Below, one piece after another: positions 17,197 through 25,359 of a DNA stretch of 64,000 bases (position 1 is the stretch's first letter; each line of letters opens with the position of its first letter). Made by a program: the position numbers and the translations under genes. Below the pieces are notes generated by a model that saw only the letters and a list, made by a program, of their open reading frames with translations, was not told the DNA's origin and did no database searches. This stretch comes from Roseivirga spongicola. Lineage in GTDB: Bacteria > Bacteroidota > Bacteroidia > Cytophagales > Cyclobacteriaceae. The stretch spans positions 186,001 to 250,000 of the forward strand of contig NZ_LRPC01000001.1 in assembly GCF_001592965.1 (NCBI RefSeq), written 5' to 3'.

Positions 17197-18055
17197 GTCA
17201 GAAAAGCCCGCGAAGGATTTGCTGCGCCAAGTTATTAATGAATTGGCAAACTTGTATGAAGAGCGTGAAGTATCGGCCCTAGCCAGACATTATTTACACG
17301 ATCGATTTCATGTTGACTCTATGAAGTTAGCCATGAATAGCCCTATTCACTTCGATGAAAAGCTGATGCTTCACGATCTTAGACTGCTCCGAGCGGCTAC
17401 CCCTCTTCAGTATGTGGTAGGCTTTCGCGAATTCTACGGCCGTAGATTTAAATGCGGACCAGAAGCATTAATTCCTCGACCTGAAACGGAGGAGCTTGTA
17501 GATTGGATAATACAGGGAATTGGGGAACTGGGAAACTGGGAAATTAGTGTTTTAGATATAGGAACGGGGACTGGTTGTATTCCAATAACGCTTGGACTTG
17601 AGGCACCAAAAATCCAAACACAAGGGATAGATATATCTGAAGGAGCTTTGAGCTTAGCCAGTAAAAATGCAGAACAGTTGAAAGCCAATACAACTTTCCA
17701 TCAGTTAGACATTTTGAAGGAAGAGATTGAAGGAAGTTTCGATATTATAGTCAGCAACCCTCCATATATACCTGAGTCTGACAAAGCTCAAATGCACAGC
17801 AATGTGCTAGAGTACGAACCAGAACTTGCGTTATTTGTGCCGAATAACGATCCGCTTCTGTTTTACAGAACCATAGCACAAAAGGCCAAAACAGCTCTTT
17901 CTAAGAATGGTCAGCTCTATTTTGAAATCCACGAAGCTTATGGTGATGCCACTAAAGCCTTACTAGAGTCAGAAGGTTATTCGGACATAACCATCAAGCA
18001 AGATTTACAGGGAAAGGACCGAATGGTGAGGGCTTTTTATTCGAAGCAAGCCTGA
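17195..18055 (+). CDS. prmC: Peptide chain release factor glutamine methyltransferase PrmC
   Basis: 286 residues from Met at 17195; an earlier in-frame Met at 17156 lies deep in ribD. An N-terminal helical release-factor-binding domain leads to FREFYGRRFKCGPEALIPRPETEELVDW, the SAM motif VLDIGTGTGCIPITL and the catalytic SNPPYIPESD. It methylates the glutamine of the GGQ motif in release factors 1 and 2. Its start codon overlaps the divergent start codon of ribD by 2 bases, so each promoter must lie in the other gene. Confidence 0.95.
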   Translation: MSEKPAKDLLRQVINELANLYEEREVSALARHYLHDRFHVDSMKLAMNSPIHFDEKLMLHDLRLLRAATPLQYVVGFREFYGRRFKCGPEALIPRPETEELVDWIIQGIGELGNWEISVLDIGTGTGCIPITLGLEAPKIQTQGIDISEGALSLASKNAEQLKANTTFHQLDILKEEIEGSFDIIVSNPPYIPESDKAQMHSNVLEYEPELALFVPNNDPLLFYRTIAQKAKTALSKNGQLYFEIHEAYGDATKALLESEGYSDITIKQDLQGKDRMVRAFYSKQA

Positions 18056-18140
18056 CATCAATCTTCTTATTTTCTTTGATACTAATGTGAGTTTTCTTTA
18101 ATAACCAGCTATAGGAACTCCCTCCCTAACAGCACACTCA

Positions 18141-18200
18141 TTACTATTTTTATCGAAGTTTTACTATTTACATAGTTTATCTACTATTTTTATAGTAGAT
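18141..18200 (+). promoter_or_regulatory. Three-unit 20-bp operator array upstream of blaI-like gene
   Basis: Three consecutive 20-bp units start T/C-TACTAT at 18141, 18161 and 18181. The third is a perfect palindrome CTACTAT-N4-ATAGTAG (18181-18198), the second is ACTAT-N4-ATAGT, and the first keeps the left arm with a degraded right arm. The 20-bp phase is about two helical turns, placing repressor dimers on one face of DNA. The array ends 8 bp before the blaI-like start. Confidence 0.7.
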
Positions 18201-18208
18201 TAGAATCC

Positions 18209-18577
18209 ATGAAAGAATTAACAAAGGCAGAAGAGCGTGTAATGCAGATTGTCTGGGATCTTGAGAAAGCATTCACTCGCGAGGTATTAGAGCAATTCAA
18301 AAAAGAAAAGCCAAGCTACACCACAGTAGCTACCGTACTTACTGTTCTCGAGCAAAAGGGCTTTGTTGCTCATAAAATGCTTGGAAACAGCAAACAGTAT
18401 TACCCACTTATCAGCAAATCGAAATACTCTGACTTTGCCATGAGTAATGTAATGGGCAAGTACTTCGAAGGTTCACTCACCAGACTCGTCTCGTTCTTTG
18501 CCGACCGTAAGAAGATAGACATCAACGAGCTCGATGAGATCATTAAGATTCTAGAAAGCAAAAAAGAAGAGGAATAA
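18209..18577 (+). CDS. BlaI/MecI/CopY family transcriptional repressor
   Basis: 122 residues. The N-terminal winged helix begins LTKAEERVMQIVWDLEKAFTREVLEQF, then PSYTTVATVLTVLEQKGFV (recognition region), followed by a helical dimerisation tail. BlaI-type repressors bind palindromic operators as dimers and are inactivated by cleavage triggered by a membrane M56 protease. Here a three-unit palindromic array precedes the gene and two M56 genes follow it directly (stop/start overlap TAATG). The induction signal and wider target set are unknown; no beta-lactamase is encoded nearby. Confidence 0.93.
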   Translation: MKELTKAEERVMQIVWDLEKAFTREVLEQFKKEKPSYTTVATVLTVLEQKGFVAHKMLGNSKQYYPLISKSKYSDFAMSNVMGKYFEGSLTRLVSFFADRKKIDINELDEIIKILESKKEEE

Positions 18578-20343
18578 TGGAACAGTTACTAATCTGGAGC
18601 TTAAAAGCCAGCATTATATGCAGCTTCTTATTTTTAGCCTATTGGCTATTGTTTAGGAACAACTCAAGAGCCCAATTGAAGAGAGGCATTCTGCTCATCA
18701 TCCTACTCTGCACAGTCTCCTTCCCACTTATTCGGGTAGAATTGAAACTAGATTCTTTCAGACCTCAGCTTACTCAAATAATCCCTGCTCTTGACTCAGA
18801 AAGCACTGAATTAACAGTAGACAAATTAAGATTAGAGGAGGCTCAGGTAGAACCAACCATTGCAGAACCTTCATTCAGCTGGTGGAAATTGGCTATGAAC
18901 CTTTACCTAGCTGGTATTTTGGTATCAACCACGCTGCTAGCATTAGAAATATACAGATTATTCAGGCTGAAGAAATCTGGAACAAAGGGATCAATACTAA
19001 ACCGAAAGGTGATCTTTCATAGGAGAATACATTCTCCTTTCTCCTTTATGAAATGGATTTTTCTACCCGATGGCGCCAATTACAATTCCGATACGTGGAA
19101 GGCCATCAAAACACACGAAGAAGCACACATCCACCAATGGCACACAGCTGATCTATTGATTTCGAGAATTCTACTGATTTTCTGTTGGTACAATCCCTTC
19201 TGCTACTGGCTAAGCAGAAACATCAAGTTAAACCATGAAGCCCTTGCCGATTCAGAAACACTGAAAAGCATAAGCCTTAAAACCTACACCCAAACACTTC
19301 TCAACATCAGCCTTGCTCAACCAGAAAGACCCCTTGGCCATTATATGGCACTCAAGTCTTCTCTTTCTGCACGATTGATTTTAATGAAAACACAAAAAAC
19401 AAATACCATGAAGACAGTTAGAAATGTAATAGCATTCTCTCTTATAGGAACCTTGGCTTTTCTACAGGCTAATATCTATGGACAAGATAAAGAGCCCAAA
19501 AAAGAAGATATGTTTCGTAATGGAACATTATTCTTTACAACTGGTGGTGACGATGGTTCTACTTTCTCAACTATTAAGATTAAAGATCGATTTGAAAAAA
19601 ACGCGGATGGTTGGATTCAGAACTATGCTGCATCACAGTATATCCCAATTATATTGACTAAAAAAAGAGCCGATATAATTACAGCAATATCAAGTCAACA
19701 AGACGATGAACTTTTCCTTCAAAGCACCCTTTTAAAGCTATCAAAAACAAGAGAAGCCACAGAGTTACTAGAATCTCCAATTATTAGTATTAACAACAAG
19801 GTGCATACACAATTTGAGTTGACCACAGACGAGCTAGTGGCCATGTACGACCTTTCTAAAAACTGGTTCAACAATTATGTAAGACCTATATATCCAGAGC
19901 AAAAGTTCATCTCAGAGCCTGAGTTTATTAAGTATAAGTATATGATCATTCTCTCTCCTGACGATGAACAATTTCCATTCAATTCAGACGAGAGAGTACT
20001 TCAGGTTAGTGAAGTAGATCAACTTCCAAGCCCCAAAGGTGGCCTTGAACGCTTCTTAACCAATATTCTTAAGGAAGCCTCCTCCTCTGTAGACCTTTCT
20101 GTTCTAGATGAAGACGTTGCCTTTAACCTAGTAGTGGGAATAAATGGAGCGATCAGTAATTTAGAATTAGCTACTGAAGTAATTGGTGATGAAGCTACTC
20201 AAGACAAAAAATTTGAAGCACTTGGAGCCATCAATAAGCAGATACTTAACCTTTCCAATCTGTATGGATGGAACAGTGCCAAAAAAGCGGATAAGAGAGT
20301 AGCTACGAACTACCGATTAGAAATTCCTAAATCGTCATTCTAG
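18577..20343 (+). CDS. M56 family membrane metalloprotease (BlaR1-like), copy 1
   Basis: 588 residues. About three N-terminal membrane helices precede a cytoplasmic zinc protease with H180-E-E-A-H184 and a third ligand region NHEALAD (Glu221). A further membrane helix (around 430 nt after the protease, VIAFSLIGTLAFLQ) leads to a periplasmic region with a degenerate TonB-C-like end (EVDQLPSPKGGLERFL...FNLVVGINGAISNLELATEVIG). There is no penicillin-binding sensor. It presumably senses an extracytoplasmic signal and triggers loss of the BlaI repressor. It overlaps its neighbours by 1 bp on each side. Confidence 0.9.
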   Translation: MEQLLIWSLKASIICSFLFLAYWLLFRNNSRAQLKRGILLIILLCTVSFPLIRVELKLDSFRPQLTQIIPALDSESTELTVDKLRLEEAQVEPTIAEPSFSWWKLAMNLYLAGILVSTTLLALEIYRLFRLKKSGTKGSILNRKVIFHRRIHSPFSFMKWIFLPDGANYNSDTWKAIKTHEEAHIHQWHTADLLISRILLIFCWYNPFCYWLSRNIKLNHEALADSETLKSISLKTYTQTLLNISLAQPERPLGHYMALKSSLSARLILMKTQKTNTMKTVRNVIAFSLIGTLAFLQANIYGQDKEPKKEDMFRNGTLFFTTGGDDGSTFSTIKIKDRFEKNADGWIQNYAASQYIPIILTKKRADIITAISSQQDDELFLQSTLLKLSKTREATELLESPIISINNKVHTQFELTTDELVAMYDLSKNWFNNYVRPIYPEQKFISEPEFIKYKYMIILSPDDEQFPFNSDERVLQVSEVDQLPSPKGGLERFLTNILKEASSSVDLSVLDEDVAFNLVVGINGAISNLELATEVIGDEATQDKKFEALGAINKQILNLSNLYGWNSAKKADKRVATNYRLEIPKSSF

Positions 20344-22067
20344 TGGAAGCATTACTAATCTGGAGTCTAAAAAGTAGTGCGATACTAGCAATAGTATTTG
20401 CCTGCTACTACTTTCTTTTTAGAAACAATACCGTTTTTAAACTAAGGCGAACCCTTCTGTTACTCATTCTTGGGCTTAGCTGTTTGGCCCCATTATTCGA
20501 GATTCAGGTTCCTCAGGAAGAACAACCCGTAATTATTCAACAAGCCGCTCAACTGAGGTCTAGTACAATAGGCCAAATTAAGCTCACTCCAACAAAAGAA
20601 ACAGGGATTCAACCACACTCACTACCAGAGGAGCAGGCAAAAACCATCGACTGGAGAGCGATGATTCTGTATGCTTATCTCATTGGTATTTCGGTTTCTC
20701 TAGCGCTTCTTCTATTCGAGTTGGGGAAAGTAGTCTATTTAAAATTCACAGGAAGCCGAGCACCTGAGATGGGCAGAAATGTAATAGCTCATAGCTCGAT
20801 TACTTCTCCTTTCTCGTTCAACAAAACAATTTTCATTCCTAAGAACCATGACTTTTCAGGTGCTACTTGGAAAACCATTTCCATCCATGAACAAGCTCAT
20901 ATAGACAAAAGACACAGTTTAGATCTACTGTTCGCTCGCTTATTACAGTCACTCTTTTGGTTCAACCCAATCATCTATTTATTGCAAAAAGACTTGCGAA
21001 CAGTTCACGAAGCACAGGCCGATGAAGAAGTATTGAAAAACATCGGGTTTAGTGCTTATGCCCAAACACTAATGCAAGTGAGTTTACCTGGCTATCAATT
21101 ACCAGTAGCCCACTCCTTCGCAGTTATTTCATCGTTCTCTAAAAGGTTAAAACTTATGAAAACACACAGAACAAAACTCAAAACCACTCTATTGTCCATT
21201 GTGGCTATTTCCCTTTTCTCATTCGGAATTATTGGATGGAGCTCTTTGAAGGGGCAGGAGAAAGAACCTGACTCATCTTTTAACGCATCTCTTTCAATAG
21301 ATTTGGGCACTCAATCAGGTGAAATTAGAAGAACTTTCTTGAGACAGAAACTAACCACTGATCACCAAAGAATCTTAGAGTTACTAAAAAATGAAAACCC
21401 CGAAATTGACATTTTCTATTCATATTATTCTGAAGCCAATTTCAAACCATACTTTGACTCTTTCAAACCTGGATACAACCCTCTTTATATAGGCCACCTA
21501 TCAAAGGAACAAAAGGCTGAATTGAAAAAACTTCATCTTGAAGACCCCCAGCCGGAAAGAATATATGACCGTAATGACCTCACTAAATATAGAGAAATAA
21601 CCTACCAGGAGGCTTTCCCTAATATGGAAGAGACAATTGATTTGACTATGAACTATATAATGATTTATAGCCGAACAGGAGAAGGACTCAACCACATAAC
21701 GGAAAAAATATATGAACCTGACGAGGTAGACCAACTTCCAGAAGTTATGGGGGGAATTGAAAAGTTAGCCAAAGCCATTGCTTTAGACGTTAAAATCCCT
21801 GCAAACATTGAAAAGTCTCAGTTACCAGAATCAATCGACTTTGAGTTCGTTGTTGAAGGAGGCCAGACAATCTCGCATCTAAATCTTCTAAATGAATTAA
21901 AAGGCTCAGAAAAGAAGAATAAACCATACTATCTCTTTTTTGGACAAGTCCATGATCATCTCCGTGGCAAAATTGCAGCCATTTACCCTTGGAAGCGCGG
22001 CATCAAAGATGGTAAAGAGGTATTGGTTAGAATGAAGATTTCAATTCCTACAAAGTATATGTTGTAG
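20343..22067 (+). CDS. M56 family membrane metalloprotease (BlaR1-like), copy 2
   Basis: 574 residues with a GTG start at the last base of copy 1's stop. The first 30 residues nearly repeat copy 1 (MEALLIWSLK versus MEQLLIWSLK), showing tandem duplication. The zinc site is H182-E-Q-A-H186 with Glu223 in VHEAQADEE. The periplasmic part again ends in a degenerate TonB-C-like motif (EVDQLPEVMGGIEKLAKAI...FEFVVEGGQTIS) but the middle has diverged strongly, so the two copies probably sense different ligands. Confidence 0.88.
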   Translation: MEALLIWSLKSSAILAIVFACYYFLFRNNTVFKLRRTLLLLILGLSCLAPLFEIQVPQEEQPVIIQQAAQLRSSTIGQIKLTPTKETGIQPHSLPEEQAKTIDWRAMILYAYLIGISVSLALLLFELGKVVYLKFTGSRAPEMGRNVIAHSSITSPFSFNKTIFIPKNHDFSGATWKTISIHEQAHIDKRHSLDLLFARLLQSLFWFNPIIYLLQKDLRTVHEAQADEEVLKNIGFSAYAQTLMQVSLPGYQLPVAHSFAVISSFSKRLKLMKTHRTKLKTTLLSIVAISLFSFGIIGWSSLKGQEKEPDSSFNASLSIDLGTQSGEIRRTFLRQKLTTDHQRILELLKNENPEIDIFYSYYSEANFKPYFDSFKPGYNPLYIGHLSKEQKAELKKLHLEDPQPERIYDRNDLTKYREITYQEAFPNMEETIDLTMNYIMIYSRTGEGLNHITEKIYEPDEVDQLPEVMGGIEKLAKAIALDVKIPANIEKSQLPESIDFEFVVEGGQTISHLNLLNELKGSEKKNKPYYLFFGQVHDHLRGKIAAIYPWKRGIKDGKEVLVRMKISIPTKYML

Positions 22068-22164
22068 GAGTTTTGATTTAGTTAAGGTTGAATGGCTGTT
22101 AACTTAGTTGTTGACAGCCCTATTTTTTTAACTAAACAAATAGGCGAAATTATTATATTCGGAA

Positions 22165-23361
22165 ATGCACAGAATACTAGTCACTTCCCTCCTCTTTTTA
22201 TTGGCATACGAGCTGCCCGCCCAAGACCTAAAAACCATTGAAGTAGCTGAAGCTTACAAAGACAGATACCGCATCAATCTCAGCACTTTTGCAGAATCCA
22301 TTGAATATATTCGATTGGAAACCAGTGATGAGACACTATACTCTTACCCTACCGTACGGGGAATCCAAGGCGACTCCATCATTCTAGTTAAATCCATGAA
22401 CCGAACTTCGATTTTTAACAGAAAGACAGGTTCATTCATTCGAGATATAGGACACATAGGGCAAGACCCCGATAGTTATCAAAGACCTGGCCCTTTGGGC
22501 TTTAATACTGATAATGGAAATGTATTTGTTTATGGCTATCGTAAGATAATTGAATACTCTTTAGCAACAGATAGAATTGTACATGAAACCAATGTTCCCG
22601 ATTTAATGGAGATTGGTGGGGTTCGAACTACTTTTACAAGTGGCGCATATACAGACACTCAAATCAACATGAACTACTGGTCAGAGCAAGGATACTTTGT
22701 TGGCTTAGTAACAAATCTTTCAGGTAAAGACCCGATCAAAGTAGTCCTCTTCAGCCGTGACGGCCAGATTATAAAGTTCTTTGAAAACAAACAGACTTTT
22801 GAGAAAAAGGATCCAAAGCACATGAAAGTGCAGTCTAACTCCTATTATGAATTCGACAATGCCGGATATCATAAAGAGTATTTCTCAGATACTACTTTTC
22901 AATTCAACTCACAAAAAATTCAGCCTAAATACGTATTCAACAACGGAAAGTATAGCCCTCCCTACAAGAGGCAAGACTTTCTGACAGATGATGAAAGTAA
23001 CAGGCTAATGTTCATCAAGCTTCTTCAAGAAGACTCACATTTTGTTTATTTCGAATTGCATCATCAACAACAATACAGAGTTGGCCTATTCAACAAAAAG
23101 ACCAATCAAACGCTAATTTCTGACCCAGAGTCAGACGACTTAAACGGGTTCTATAACGACTTAGACAACTTTGTTCCCTTCATACCAAGCTTCCGAACTC
23201 AAGAAGGCTATTTGGTGGGAACAATAAGCGCAGAAGATGTCTACACCTGGTTTCAGTCCAATAAATCAAAGGCTAACAAGCTCCCTGAACATTTAAAGCG
23301 GTTTAAGAACATCGACCCAGAAGACAACCCGATAGTAATGATTGTAAAGCCTAAAAATTAA
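22165..23361 (+). CDS. Secreted 6-bladed beta-propeller protein
   Basis: 398 residues with an N-terminal signal peptide (MHRILVTSLLFLLAYELPAQ). The opening INLSTFAESIEYIRLETSDETLYSYPTV and repeated strands with FIRDIGHIGQDPDSYQ are typical of the Bacteroidota 6-bladed beta-propeller family (NHL/TolB-like). Such proteins are periplasmic or surface exposed; ligand and role are unknown. It follows the BlaI-M56-M56 operon by 97 bp on the same strand and could be its output or its sensed partner (inference). Confidence 0.8.
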   Translation: MHRILVTSLLFLLAYELPAQDLKTIEVAEAYKDRYRINLSTFAESIEYIRLETSDETLYSYPTVRGIQGDSIILVKSMNRTSIFNRKTGSFIRDIGHIGQDPDSYQRPGPLGFNTDNGNVFVYGYRKIIEYSLATDRIVHETNVPDLMEIGGVRTTFTSGAYTDTQINMNYWSEQGYFVGLVTNLSGKDPIKVVLFSRDGQIIKFFENKQTFEKKDPKHMKVQSNSYYEFDNAGYHKEYFSDTTFQFNSQKIQPKYVFNNGKYSPPYKRQDFLTDDESNRLMFIKLLQEDSHFVYFELHHQQQYRVGLFNKKTNQTLISDPESDDLNGFYNDLDNFVPFIPSFRTQEGYLVGTISAEDVYTWFQSNKSKANKLPEHLKRFKNIDPEDNPIVMIVKPKN

Positions 23362-23424
23362 TTATGTCTGGGGCATTTAGCGCTTGAAATGCTAACTACC
23401 CTAAATCGATAACTCAGAGATCAA

Positions 23425-24072
23425 TCACAAATATAAATCTGTTTTTAAGGTCTCTATCAGCCAGAATGGCTTTTGATTAGACTGGACTCTTACTTTTCCT
23501 TCTACCTCCGAGGTTAGCTCAAAAGGTTCTAGATACATCTCATTGTCTAAGTTGGAGTAAAAGCCTTCAGTTTTAAAGAATGTACCTTGTACTATCGGAT
23601 GAACGCCAAAGACATCGCCAATATTCACCCATTTCTGAAAGGCTCCTCTAGACTCATAAACCCATTTCTGATCATTGTAGTAAAGTACAGATTCCATGGC
23701 CTCAGCATAATCTCTGATGGTATCTAAGCAAGAGCTATTGAAAGTATCGGCCAAAACATTCACTGCCTTATGACCTTGGTCTTGCAAAACTATATAAGCT
23801 GAATTGAGAAGATCACTAGTTTCAAACAGCAACACCTCTACTGGTGATTGCGGCTTCAGTTTAGGCTTAAGCTCCTCCAATTGCTCAGGCCTGGCAACTA
23901 CAGCATCAACCTTTACGCCCCACTTAAGGACTGCGTCTACGGCATTAGAGGTGACCATTAGTTTTGGCGACCACTCAAGCAGAAGCTCTACAAACTCGAA
24001 GCTGAGTACAGAAGCATCATCAACCAGCAAAGCAGGTTCTTGTTCGTCTCTTACAATATGATGTGAAGACAT
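23425..24072 (-). CDS. Divergent thiamine pyrophosphokinase-like protein
   Basis: 215 residues. The segment MVTSNAVDAVLKWGVKVDAVVARPEQLEELK lines up by eye with the TPK pattern xADGAxNxLxxLGIxPDxxIGDxDSL, but the usual acidic GDxDS is replaced by VARPEQ. The remainder (a beta-rich C-terminal half) has no motif I know. TPK transfers pyrophosphate from ATP to thiamine; this protein would need other catalytic residues or be a non-enzymatic homologue. The neighbourhood contains a TPP riboswitch and a probable thiamine receptor, which supports the assignment. Confidence in the family is moderate. Confidence 0.5.
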   Translation of the reverse strand: MSSHHIVRDEQEPALLVDDASVLSFEFVELLLEWSPKLMVTSNAVDAVLKWGVKVDAVVARPEQLEELKPKLKPQSPVEVLLFETSDLLNSAYIVLQDQGHKAVNVLADTFNSSCLDTIRDYAEAMESVLYYNDQKWVYESRGAFQKWVNIGDVFGVHPIVQGTFFKTEGFYSNLDNEMYLEPFELTSEVEGKVRVQSNQKPFWLIETLKTDLYL

Positions 24073-24161
24073 ACGCGAAATTAAAAACAGAACCTCTGGC
24101 TATCGAGGTTCTCCTCAGTTTTCTACTCAAAAAGTTTCAGGAAGACTATTCAAAGAAACAG

Positions 24162-25160
24162 CTACACAACCCTGGCCTGCTGGGGTACTCTTATGCTTTC
24201 GCTATGGGCAATTTCGCTCCACACCAAAGCACTTGCTCCCAAAACAGCTGCATTTCTATCCATTAAGTCAGATAATCTAATCTCAATCTTACCCTTATAT
24301 CCTGGATACAAATACTCGTTGAAAGATTTTTTGGTGGCTTCTACAAGAATATCTCCTGCTTTTGCCAAACCTCCGAATAGAAATATTGCCTGTGGGCTTG
24401 TAACAGCGGCTGCATCGGCAAGCTTTAACCCCAATATATCTGACGTATAGGTGTAAGCTTCAAGTGCAATCGGGTCGCCCTCCAAAGCCATTTCGGTAAT
24501 TTTCTTTGAGGTGAGAGATTCGTAAGTGTAAGTTCTGAGCGGAGTATCTACATTATTGGTAGCGAGTAATTTGAAAACGGTTCTCTTAATTCCTGAAGCC
24601 GAAGCATAGGTTTCCAAGCACCCTCTCTTACCGCAATTACACTCTCTGCCATCAGGGTAAACATTTGTGTGCCCCAATTCGCCAGCCAAACCATCGTGAC
24701 CATATATGAGCTTTCCTCTGGTTACTAAGCCTGAGCCCAGGCCAGTTCCCAAGGTGATAACAATAAAGTCATCCATGTCTTTAGCTCCACCAAAGACCTT
24801 TTCTCCAATAGCTGCTGCATTAGCGTCATTAGTGAGCACCATAGGTAGGTCAAAGTACTCTTTGAACATATCTATAAATGGCACGATGCCCTTCCAATGC
24901 AAATTGGGGGCATGCTCAATAGTACCTTTGTAGTAATTGCCATTAGGCGCTCCAATACCTACTCCCAAAATCTCGATAGGCTCATTGAGCTCATCGAGGC
25001 TTTCATTAATAGCCTGACTTAAAGCATCCAGAAAAGATTTTATCTCTTTATGTGTATAGGTAGGAATTGAACCTTCCATCAACACATTACCTTCCACATC
25101 GGTAAGTCCGAATTTTGTGAAAGTTCCGCCAATATCTATCCCAATGGCCGTCTCTCTCAT
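24162..25160 (-). CDS. ROK family sugar kinase (glucokinase-like)
   Basis: 332 residues. The phosphate-1 motif IGIDIGGTFTKFGLTD, LTNDANAAAIGE (catalytic Asp), the ROK consensus LGTGLGSGLV...GELGH and the zinc-binding CNCGKRGCLETYAS are all present. Kinases of this type phosphorylate glucose, N-acetylmannosamine or related sugars in the cytoplasm; the exact sugar is not determined. It lies between the TonB receptor (separated by a terminator) and the TPK-like gene. Confidence 0.93.
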   Translation of the reverse strand: MRETAIGIDIGGTFTKFGLTDVEGNVLMEGSIPTYTHKEIKSFLDALSQAINESLDELNEPIEILGVGIGAPNGNYYKGTIEHAPNLHWKGIVPFIDMFKEYFDLPMVLTNDANAAAIGEKVFGGAKDMDDFIVITLGTGLGSGLVTRGKLIYGHDGLAGELGHTNVYPDGRECNCGKRGCLETYASASGIKRTVFKLLATNNVDTPLRTYTYESLTSKKITEMALEGDPIALEAYTYTSDILGLKLADAAAVTSPQAIFLFGGLAKAGDILVEATKKSFNEYLYPGYKGKIEIRLSDLMDRNAAVLGASALVWSEIAHSESIRVPQQARVV

Positions 25161-25309
25161 GACATCACTTTTTCATAACGATCAATACTGCCTGCGAAGT
25201 AATCGAAATTATCGATCTACGGCTACAGCATATCAAAATTAGTACAATATGAGGATTAGGAATTGATAAGCAGGAGCTTAGTCAATAGTTTTTAAGTAAA
25301 CGATTGCAT

Positions 25310-25346
25310 AAAAAAATCCCTCCAAGCTCAGGGGCTCGGAGGGATT
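25310..25346 (-). terminator. Terminator of the TonB receptor gene
   Basis: On the minus strand a 9-bp stem (AATCCCTCC / GGAGGGATT) with an additional inner GAGC pairing is followed by a run of seven T residues. It separates the receptor from the ROK kinase gene. Confidence 0.9.
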
Positions 25347-25359
25347 CAATTTTCTATGA

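Noticed and set aside
18181-18198. Palindrome CTACTAT-N4-ATAGTAG as a terminator of prmC
   Set aside because: It has no T-run, is AT-rich and is part of a three-unit phased series just before the repressor gene, so an operator is the better reading.
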